From NCBI GenBank assembly GCA_035718085.1, contig DASTHS010000051.1, positions 1-5,833 on the forward strand: 5,833 nucleotides of DNA. Direction: 5' to 3'. The notes below the pieces were generated by a model that was given only the letters and a program-made list of their open reading frames with translations, was not told the DNA's origin and made no database searches. Each line of letters begins with the position of its first letter. Position 1 is the stretch's first letter. Below, piece by piece: positions 1 to 4,703 of this stretch. Origin of the DNA: DASTHS01 sp035718085. GTDB lineage: Bacteria; Actinomycetota; Acidimicrobiia; Acidimicrobiales; Palsa-688. Both the position numbers and the translations under genes were made by a program.

Positions 1-155
1 GGCCACAGGGCGTCGACGGCCTGCTCGCTGGTGGCCCCTTCGGGGCGTAGCAGGTACCAGGCGAGGAGCATCTTCGCCCGGCTGCGCAGCCCGTCGGCGA
101 CCGCCTCGCCGTGCACGAACACGGCCAGGTGGCCGAATAGCTGCACCCGGATGGG
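1..155 (-). other. BTAD/SARP-type winged-helix domain, N-terminal part (truncated)
   Basis: Residues about 669-719 of the regulator match the opening of OmpR-like DNA-binding domains found in SARP and BTAD proteins. There is a beta strand pair (RVQLFGHLAVFV, 671-682), LRSRAKMLLAWYLLRPEG as the first helix, and ATSEQAVDALW leading to the recognition helix, which would lie beyond the left edge. The bacterial transcriptional activation domain itself, if present, is also outside. Confidence 0.8.
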
Positions 156-2159
156 GCGGTCCCCGGGGATCTCGGTGCCGGCCGGCTCGGGCCACGGCTC
201 GCCTACCTCCCCATCCGCCGCCGACTTCGTAGGGGAGTGGCCGTCGAGGACCGTGATGTCGGCGTCGATGCCGGCGTCCCCGTCGGGCTCGGGTTCGTCA
301 GCGACGCTGTCGGTGACCGCGCCGAGCAGCTCGGCCGCTTCGACGGCGGTGAGGCCGAACAGCTCGGCCCCGGCGAGCCGCCCTGCCAGGGACGCCGGGC
401 TGGCGGAGGCGACCTGACGGTGCTCGTCAGTGACGACCCGCGCAGTGGCGGCCGGGGTGTCGGCGAGGTAGACGACGGCGATGCCGCGACGGGGCGCGTC
501 GGCGGCGAGGGCGGCCCAGCGGGCGGCGGTCCCGGCTGGTGGGCCGTCGCAGAGGGCGAGGAGGACGGGGAGGGGGTTCTCGGGGTTGTCGAGGCGGAAG
601 CCCTCGGCGTCGGCGGCGCCGGCGGCGTCGAGGCGACGGGTGCGGGCGATGCGCTCGGCTTCGAGCATCCGGGCGGCCGTGTCGGCCGATGGTGCCCGGC
701 GGATGGCGGGGTGCTCGACGCCGGGGAGGAGGCGGCCGGCCGCGTCGCCGGCGAGGAGCGCCTCGGCCTGCCCCGGACCGGCGCCGACCACCAGGGTGGC
801 AACCAGGGCTCGGGCGACGTCGTCTGCGGTCGGGCCGCAGAGGGCGAGCCCGGAGAGCTCGTCGAGGGTGACGGCGATCGTCTCGGCGCCGCGGCCGGCG
901 AGGTCGACGTGCCTGGGAGGCGTGACGGCGTCGGTGCCGACCGGGCCCGGAGGGTTCCCCGGTGGCTGGTCCCCTGCCGGCTCTCGCTGTTTGTCGACGG
1001 CGTGGACGAGGTGGGCGACGGTCGGGCGGACCGGGGCGGGGGTGAGGTCGCGGCCGGGGCGCGGCGGGTGGTAGCGGTAGGTGTGGCGTCGGCGTAGCCG
1101 TCCGGCAGCCAGGGCGGAGAGGACGCCGGCGGCGAACGAGCCGGCCACGACCGACCCCGACGGCAGCGGCACCGGGTCGCCCGTGGCGCCGGTGTGGTGG
1201 TGGCGGTCCGGCTGGTGGGGGCCGGCGGGCATGTGTCCGTTGGTGTGCGCCGGTGCCGCCGTGGCCGGGCCAGGTGCCGTCGTTGGCGGCCTGGTGGCCG
1301 ACGGGGGCGGCGCTGTGGCGTGCTGCGCGGGGACCGGCGGGGTGGGCTCGCTCGGCGTCACCGGTGGCGGCTCGAGCTGGGCTGCGGGCGGCGACGGCGG
1401 CGGGCTGGCGGGTGCCGCCGGGGCCGAGGTCGGCAGCAGCAGCGTCCAGCCGGCGTAGATCCAGTGCGGGTCGTTGAGGGTGGCGCCGCCGGGCTGGGGG
1501 CGGCCGACGTTGAGCTGGTAGATCTGCGACCAGGCGAGCGGGTCGCCCAGCTCCCGCTCGGCGATCCCCCACAGGGTGTCGCCGCGCAGGACGACGTAGA
1601 CCCGTGTCGCGCCGGCGGTTCCCTCCGCCGTCTCAGTGACGGGCGTGGAGACCGGGGAGGAAGTGGCGGATAAAGCCGGCGCCGGCGCGCTCGGCAGCGC
1701 ATTGGTGGTGGCGGAGGCGAGGACCACGGCGGCCGGCGGGCGGCCTGCCGGGGTCGCCAGGCGAGCCGCCAGCGGCCCGGGGTGGGGAGCGGGGTGGGGG
1801 GTGAGGCTCAAGGCCGCGACGACGACCGCGGCGACGAGCCGTCCGGCGGTGGGTTGGAAGATGCCAGCGACGGGGAGGCGCCGGGCGTGGCGGCCAGCGA
1901 CCGCGGCGGGGATCTCGACCGCGACCGAGGCGACCAGGCTGGCCCAGGCCAGCCACACCACGACCGCCAGCGCGTCGACGAGCGCCTGGGCGGGGATCCC
2001 CTGGCGGTCGAGGGCCCGGCCGATAGCGGCGGCGCTCGGGACGTGGTGGGGTAGCGGCCAGCCGACGAAGTACCAAAGGGCGAAGGGGATCCCGCCCACC
2101 AGGGCGACCAGAGCAGCGAGGGCACAGACGCCCTTGGCGATCCGCAGCGTTCTGGTCAT
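1..2159 (-). CDS. Membrane-anchored LysM + BTAD/SARP-type transcriptional regulator (3' truncated by window)
   Basis: A single frame of 719 codons from ATG at 2159 (ATGA overlap with the TadG-like stop) to the left edge, without a stop. Residues 10-34, 58-81 and 105-119 are hydrophobic; the third is weak. The loop between the second and third is basic (GRHARRL). Then come a Ser/Thr/Pro linker, a LysM domain (187-243: YVVLRGDTLWGIAERELGD at 188-206, WSQIYQLN at 210-217, WTLLLP at 238-243) and a Pro-rich linker with a His cluster (245-333). A fourth helix (335-353) is followed by RLRRRH. The region 375-610 is an unnamed Ala-rich part typical of these proteins. From about 669 a winged-helix BTAD domain begins (RVQLFGHLAVFV, LRSRAKMLLAWYLL, DALW) and is cut off. 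Predicted: LysM outside, DNA-binding end in the cytoplasm. Probably a regulator of the tad locus; the target is inferred. Confidence 0.9.
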   Translation of the reverse strand, partial: MTRTLRIAKGVCALAALVALVGGIPFALWYFVGWPLPHHVPSAAAIGRALDRQGIPAQALVDALAVVVWLAWASLVASVAVEIPAAVAGRHARRLPVAGIFQPTAGRLVAAVVVAALSLTPHPAPHPGPLAARLATPAGRPPAAVVLASATTNALPSAPAPALSATSSPVSTPVTETAEGTAGATRVYVVLRGDTLWGIAERELGDPLAWSQIYQLNVGRPQPGGATLNDPHWIYAGWTLLLPTSAPAAPASPPPSPPAAQLEPPPVTPSEPTPPVPAQHATAPPPSATRPPTTAPGPATAAPAHTNGHMPAGPHQPDRHHHTGATGDPVPLPSGSVVAGSFAAGVLSALAAGRLRRRHTYRYHPPRPGRDLTPAPVRPTVAHLVHAVDKQREPAGDQPPGNPPGPVGTDAVTPPRHVDLAGRGAETIAVTLDELSGLALCGPTADDVARALVATLVVGAGPGQAEALLAGDAAGRLLPGVEHPAIRRAPSADTAARMLEAERIARTRRLDAAGAADAEGFRLDNPENPLPVLLALCDGPPAGTAARWAALAADAPRRGIAVVYLADTPAATARVVTDEHRQVASASPASLAGRLAGAELFGLTAVEAAELLGAVTDSVADEPEPDGDAGIDADITVLDGHSPTKSAADGEVGEPWPEPAGTEIPGDRPIRVQLFGHLAVFVHGEAVADGLRSRAKMLLAWYLLRPEGATSEQAVDALW
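1431..1601 (-). other. LysM domain within the membrane regulator
   Basis: Residues 187-243 of the regulator. The opening VYVVLRGDTLWGIAERELGD carries the hallmark GDTLW and the AxxxLGD pattern. The middle has WSQIYQLN with the conserved Asn217. The end has IYAGWTLLLP, matching the LysM closing strand. LysM domains bind N-acetylglucosamine-containing polymers, here presumably peptidoglycan. The segment between the Asn and the last strand (GRPQPGGATLNDPHW) is longer than in a minimal LysM, as is usual in actinobacterial proteins with this architecture. Confidence 0.88.
1779..1801 (+). other. Strong potential G-quadruplex inside the regulator gene
   Basis: On the plus strand, G-runs of 4, 4, 4 and 6 (1779-1782, 1784-1787, 1791-1794, 1796-1801) are separated by loops of 1, 3 and 1 nt. 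Four runs of at least four G with such short loops form a near-ideal quadruplex motif. It is the template strand of the regulator gene and encodes a Pro/His-rich stretch (residues about 120-127) just after the third membrane segment. Actual folding is untested. Confidence 0.55.
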
Positions 2160-2587
2160 GGTGCCTGCTCTGCGGTGGCGGTGCCGGTGCCCGTGACGGC
2201 CAGGGTGTCGACGCCGACGATGGAGAGGATCTGGGTGGGCTGGGTGAGCCGCACGGTGACGGTGACCTGGTTGCCGGTGACGGCGACGGTGCCGGTGTTC
2301 CCGGCGCCAGCCAAGTAGTGCTCGGCGTCAGCGACGGCTTGGGTGGGGTCCAAGGTGATCTGGCCGGTGGCGCGGTAGAGGGGGATGTCGATCGCCTGGG
2401 CACCGGCCCGTGCCGCGGCTTGGGCGTCGTCAATGGCCCGGACTTTGGCTGCGAGGGTGAGGCCGCCATCGAGGACCAGGCCGGCCATGGCCAAAAGCGC
2501 CAGGGTGAAGATGGCGACGAAGGCGGTCACCATCCCCGACTCGTCCACCCAGCCTCTGGACAGCGCTCGGCGCACGGTGGCGGTCAC
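2156..2587 (-). CDS. TadG-like pilus-assembly protein (short actinobacterial form)
   Basis: A 143-residue protein opening with a basic leader (VRRALSRG, 5-12) and DESG, then a membrane helix at about 19-38 (MVTAFVAIFTLALLAMAGLV), followed by LDGGLTLAAKVRAIDDAQAA (39-58) and RAGAQAID (60-67). The VxDGG, alternating Ala-rich and ARAGAQA pattern is the N-terminal signature of Tad/TadG proteins (putative Flp pilus-assembly domain). The rest is a beta-rich domain of about 75 residues. The von Willebrand-like C-terminal domain of proteobacterial TadG is absent, as in many actinobacterial versions. The residue at +5 after Gly18 is Phe23 and not Glu, so peptidase processing is doubtful. The start is GTG at 2587 (GTGA overlap); the frame is open further upstream, but that part lies inside tadE. 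The stop overlaps the next start as ATGA. Confidence 0.84.
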   Translation of the reverse strand: MTATVRRALSRGWVDESGMVTAFVAIFTLALLAMAGLVLDGGLTLAAKVRAIDDAQAAARAGAQAIDIPLYRATGQITLDPTQAVADAEHYLAGAGNTGTVAVTGNQVTVTVRLTQPTQILSIVGVDTLAVTGTGTATAEQAP

Positions 2588-3021
2588 GACGCTGCCCGGT
2601 AGACGTCGACCACCGAGGTGGCCGTGGAGGTGATCCGCTCGGCGGGGGGAAGGCGCAGGCCGACCAGGTCGGCGACGTCGACGGTGCAGGTGACGGTGAC
2701 CGCCACCTGGCCGCCTGGAGCGAACCCGGCGGTGTCGGTGGTGACCGTGAGAGCCGCGCAGGTGACGTGGTCGGAGCTGAGGGCATCGGTGGCGGTTTGG
2801 CGGGCCAGGGCGGCGGCGGTGGTGGGGCTGCGGGCGATCGACGCGGCCCGGGCCGCCTGGGCGGCTGCGCCGTCGACGTCGATACGGGCCCCGGCGAGGC
2901 GTCCCAGGGCCACCACGAACAGCAGCATCACGACCAGCAGCGGGGTGAGCAGGACCAGCTCGGTCGCCACCGCGCCGTCCTCGCCGCCGGCCCGCCGGCC
3001 AAGTGACGCGCCCGCGGTCAC
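2584..3021 (-). CDS. tadE: TadE-family pseudopilin (second copy)
   Basis: A 145-residue TadE-like protein. A short leader ends EDG, followed by AVATE with Glu21 at +5 after Gly16, then a helix at about 22-40 (LVLLTPLLVVMLLFVVALG). Next come an Ala-rich helix (ARIDVDGAAAQAARAA, 45-60) and a beta-rich C-terminal half with Cys88 and Cys112, which could form a disulphide outside the membrane. It resembles the upstream TadE in layout but differs in sequence, so it is an old paralogue and not a recent duplication. The start is GTG at 3021 in a GTGA overlap with the upstream stop. The frame is open further upstream, but that part is Arg/Gly-rich and lies inside the other tadE. Its own stop overlaps the start of the TadG-like gene. 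Confidence 0.87.
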   Translation of the reverse strand: MTAGASLGRRAGGEDGAVATELVLLTPLLVVMLLFVVALGRLAGARIDVDGAAAQAARAASIARSPTTAAALARQTATDALSSDHVTCAALTVTTDTAGFAPGGQVAVTVTCTVDVADLVGLRLPPAERITSTATSVVDVYRAAS

Positions 3022-3497
3022 GGTCCCTGCCCGGGGGCAGTGAGAGCCTCGCTGGGCCCGGAGGCGACGGCGCGCACCGGGAGGCTGAACAGCCCGACGA
3101 CACTCGTGGCCCGGCCGGTCACCACCACGGTCGTGATCGCCGCGGTCTTGGTGGCGGTCACCTTCGAGTCGGTGAGCACCCCGCCGCCGACCTGAGCGAG
3201 GACCGCGTCGGCTTGTGCTTCGCCGGCGGCTGGCGTCTCGCCCTGGAGGCGGCCGACCGACAAGGCCTGCTGGGCGGCCGCCTCGGCGACGTGGGTGGCG
3301 TGCTGCCACAGGGCGAACTGGATCACCCCCATGATCAACAGCAAAAGCAGCGGGGTGGCAATGACCAGCTCGGCGGCGACCGCTCCCCGCTCGTCGCCGA
3401 CGGCCCGCCTGGGCGGGTTGGGCCGTGGCTCGATCGGTGATCGCCCAGCCGACGCGTGAGGCGCAGCTACGGGCTCGATGCCGGCGGCGGCGGTCAT
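3018..3497 (-). CDS. tadE: TadE-family pseudopilin (first copy)
   Basis: A 159-residue TadE-like protein. A long polar leader (1-38, rich in Pro and Arg) ends at DERG. Then come AVAAE with Glu43 at +5 after Gly38, the classic prepilin peptidase rule, and a hydrophobic helix at about 44-62 (ELVIATPLLLLLIMGV, 43-58). The rest is the usual Ala-rich helix (about 66-80) and a beta-rich C-terminal part with repeated Val/Thr. TadE proteins are processed like pilins and act as minor subunits or assembly factors of the Flp pilus. The start is ATG at 3497, ten bases after the pilin stop, with only a weak Shine-Dalgarno, so coupling to pilin translation is likely. It has no cysteine, unlike the second copy. 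The stop overlaps the GTG of the next gene. Confidence 0.88.
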   Translation of the reverse strand: MTAAAGIEPVAAPHASAGRSPIEPRPNPPRRAVGDERGAVAAELVIATPLLLLLIMGVIQFALWQHATHVAEAAAQQALSVGRLQGETPAAGEAQADAVLAQVGGGVLTDSKVTATKTAAITTVVVTGRATSVVGLFSLPVRAVASGPSEALTAPGQGP

Positions 3498-3507
3498 GGC
3501 CGGTGGC

Positions 3508-3711
3508 TCAGGGGCCGGTGGTGATCGAGTTCGCCTTGGCGATCACCTTGGCGACGATGATGCCCACCGCGGTGAGCGCCAGCGCTGCGAGCAGCGCGGT
3601 GACGATGACCGCTTCGGTGGAGTAGCCGGCGTCGGGGTCGGCTCGAAGCGCCTGCCAACGCTGGGCGAGGACGCTGTAGAGGTGGCGGAGGACGATCAGC
3701 TCTGGGAACAC
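3508..3711 (-). CDS. Flp-like small pilin / Tad-locus membrane peptide
   Basis: A 67-residue protein with a polar leader of about 28 residues, a prepilin-like junction DAGYSTEA (27-34), one hydrophobic helix (about 34-58) and a short tail ending SITTGP. The size, the single helix after a short leader, and the position between tadC and tadE fit the major Flp pilin. Subunits of this class are cut by a TadV-type prepilin peptidase and assembled from the membrane; no such peptidase is in the window. The cleavage site is not canonical. Cutting after Gly29 puts Glu33 at +4, and only cutting after Ala28 puts it at +5. The usual Tyr after Glu is Ala here. GTG start, AAAGGA ribosome-binding site, 10-bp gap to tadE. 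It could instead be an accessory Tad membrane peptide and not the structural pilin. Confidence 0.8.
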   Translation of the reverse strand: MFPELIVLRHLYSVLAQRWQALRADPDAGYSTEAVIVTALLAALALTAVGIIVAKVIAKANSITTGP

Positions 3712-3740
3712 TGCGGCTGTCCTTTCGTCGGTTCGGTCAT
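3696..3740 (-). CDS. Possible 14-residue leader ORF overlapping the pilin start
   Basis: The ATG at 3740, 8 nt after an AAGGAAGG site, opens a 14-codon frame reading MTEPTKGQPQCSQS, ending in TGA at 3696-3698. It overlaps the first 16 bases of the pilin gene in another frame. It has no recognised similarity, and its existence as a translated product rests only on the ribosome-binding site and spacing. If translated, terminating ribosomes would stop just past the pilin GTG (3709-3711), which could couple the two. The alternative is that this is a vestige and the pilin uses its own site. Confidence 0.3.
   Translation of the reverse strand: MTEPTKGQPQCSQS
3720..3725 (-). promoter_or_regulatory. 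Pilin ribosome-binding site (AAAGGA)
   Basis: AAAGGA on the coding strand lies 8 nt upstream of the GTG at 3711 and fixes that codon as the pilin start. No in-frame ATG or GTG lies between it and the preceding in-frame stop (3742-3744). Confidence 0.6.
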
Positions 3741-3748
3741 GTCATGGG

Positions 3749-3756
3749 CCTTCCTT
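3749..3756 (-). promoter_or_regulatory. Strong Shine-Dalgarno-like site (AAGGAAGG)
   Basis: A purine-rich AAGGAAGG on the coding strand, in a longer A/G tract, sits 8 nt upstream of an ATG at 3740 and 3 nt upstream of another at 3745 that is followed by ACA TGA. It is the best ribosome-binding site in the window, yet it faces only very short ORFs. The pilin GTG is a further 29 bases downstream. It may serve a leader peptide or act as a ribosome loading site feeding the pilin gene. Confidence 0.5.
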
Positions 3757-3768
3757 TCTTGGCTGGTC

Positions 3769-3797
3769 GGGATCGGGTGGGAAGGTGGGACGGGGGG
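3769..3797 (+). other. G-run cluster, potential G-quadruplex, between tadC and pilin
   Basis: On the plus strand, G-runs sit at 3769-3771, 3775-3777, 3779-3781, 3787-3789 and 3792-3797, with loops of 3, 1, 5 and 2 nt. This meets the usual G3+N1-7 pattern for a quadruplex. It lies on the template strand for the tad genes and is non-coding, immediately after the tadC stop. Such patterns are frequent by chance in very GC-rich DNA, so only the pattern is certain. Confidence 0.5.
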
Positions 3798-4703
3798 TCA
3801 GAGGCCGTGGAGGACCCGTTCGACGGCGGGGAACCCCAAGAAGAACAAGAACCCGGCGAAGAGGACCACGACCGGGAGGCTCATGCGCTCGGTGGCCGCC
3901 TGGTCGGCGGTCTCTGCTTCGGCGAGCTCGTGGGTGCGAAGCGACACGGCCTTGGCCGCCAGGCTGGCGCGCACCTTGGCGCCTTCGGTGCCGGCCAGGG
4001 CCACGTTGGCGGCAAGCTCGGACAGCTCCCCGACGCCGAGCTGGTCGCCGAGTCGGCCGAGCGCCGCCCAGGGGGTCGCCCGGGCCAGGCGGGCCTGGTC
4101 GAGCGCCCGGCGCAGGGCGGCGAACGCCCAGCCCTCCCCGACCCCGGCCGCGTCCGCCAGGGCGGTCTCGACGCCTCCCCCTCCGGCGAGGGCGATCACG
4201 ACCAGGTCGAGGAAGGAGCTGAGGGCGTGGCGGAAGTCCCGCCGCCGCCGGGCGGCCTCGGCGTGGACGCCGGCGTCGGGGACGAAAAACCCGCCCACCA
4301 TCAACGCCAGCGCCCCCCACACCGGGACCATCACCGGCAAGGCGGCGCCGTCGAGGGCCAGCAGCCCGTCGACAGCCGGGACGAGGAGGAGGCCGACGAG
4401 GCCGAGCGCCGCCTTCTCGGCCAGGTGACGCTCCGGTTGGCGTCCGAGGACGGCCAGGTCCCGGCGGATGGCGGCCGGGACCAGCCAGCCGGCGCCGGCT
4501 CGGGTGAGGGCGTCGGCTGCGGGCCGGCCGAGGCGCGCCGCGAACCCGCCGAGATCGTCTTCGGCGAGGACCGCGACGGGCTGGGGCAGCCGCCGCAGCT
4601 GGGCGAGCGCCTGGGCGAGGGACGGCCGGGGCGGGAACAGGCCCCGGGCGACGAGCAGCAGCCCGAGCCCGCACCCGGCCCCCAAGATGAGCGCGGCGAT
4701 CAC
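3798..4703 (-). CDS. tadC: TadC, Tad pilus inner-membrane platform protein (T2SSF domain)
   Basis: A 301-residue membrane protein, the partner of TadB. Helices are seen at about 2-19, 98-117 and 122-141, with a C-terminal one at about 275-293. The T2SSF domain starts near FRHALSSFLDLVVIALAGG (157-175) and continues through GVETAL (177-182) and the RALDQARL segment (199-206) to the last helix. The start is GTG at 4703, forming a GTGA overlap with the tadB stop. AGGGGG at 4711-4716 lies 7 nt upstream as a good Shine-Dalgarno. The frame stays open for 261 codons before this GTG, but that upstream part is Arg/Gly/Pro-rich and antisense-like in composition and overlaps all of tadB, so it is not coding. 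After the stop comes the only appreciable gap in the locus, before the pilin gene. Confidence 0.91.
   Translation of the reverse strand: MIAALILGAGCGLGLLLVARGLFPPRPSLAQALAQLRRLPQPVAVLAEDDLGGFAARLGRPAADALTRAGAGWLVPAAIRRDLAVLGRQPERHLAEKAALGLVGLLLVPAVDGLLALDGAALPVMVPVWGALALMVGGFFVPDAGVHAEAARRRRDFRHALSSFLDLVVIALAGGGGVETALADAAGVGEGWAFAALRRALDQARLARATPWAALGRLGDQLGVGELSELAANVALAGTEGAKVRASLAAKAVSLRTHELAEAETADQAATERMSLPVVVLFAGFLFFLGFPAVERVLHGL

Larger units (their letters stand above)
3712..3797 (-). other. tadC-pilin intergenic region (86 bp)
   Basis: This is the only real gap between genes. On the coding (minus) strand the half next to tadC is C-rich, matching G-runs on the plus strand, and the half next to the pilin is purine-rich with two Shine-Dalgarno-like sites. 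I see no convincing -35/-10 pair and no inverted repeat followed by a T-run. Read-through from tadC therefore seems likely, though an actinobacterial promoter without a clear consensus cannot be excluded. Strong pilin translation may be set here, since pilin is the most abundant product of such loci (known for Flp systems, inferred here). Confidence 0.6.

Noticed and set aside
590..635. Apparent trinucleotide repeat (GGC/GTC-like units)
   Set aside because: It is explained by Asp/Ala/Gly codons in the regulator's Ala-rich middle region. Units are imperfect and do not extend outside the reading frame.
237..1097. Plus-strand frame of 286 codons, Gly/Val/Asp-rich
   Set aside because: It is the mirror of the regulator gene, with repetitive Gly/Ala/Val composition and no recognisable domain. 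The minus-strand frame carries the BTAD and LysM motifs.
427..1572. Minus-strand frame of 381 codons in the regulator region
   Set aside because: It is Arg/Pro-dominated and out of frame with the LysM and BTAD motifs. It is a typical shifted-frame shadow in high-GC DNA.
1675..1686. Perfect 12-bp palindrome made of two GCCGGC units
   Set aside because: It encodes part of a Pro-Ala run inside the regulator, and such palindromes are expected from Ala/Pro codons. There is no adjacent promoter or T-run.
1633..2469. Minus-strand frame of 278 codons across the TadG-like and regulator junction
   Set aside because: It is low-complexity Pro/Ser/Arg sequence overlapping two well-supported genes in another frame.
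3741..3797. Promoter or intrinsic terminator before the pilin gene
   Set aside because: I searched both strands for a TATAAT-like or -35 element and for a GC hairpin with a T-run and saw none that stands out, so it is not annotated as either.
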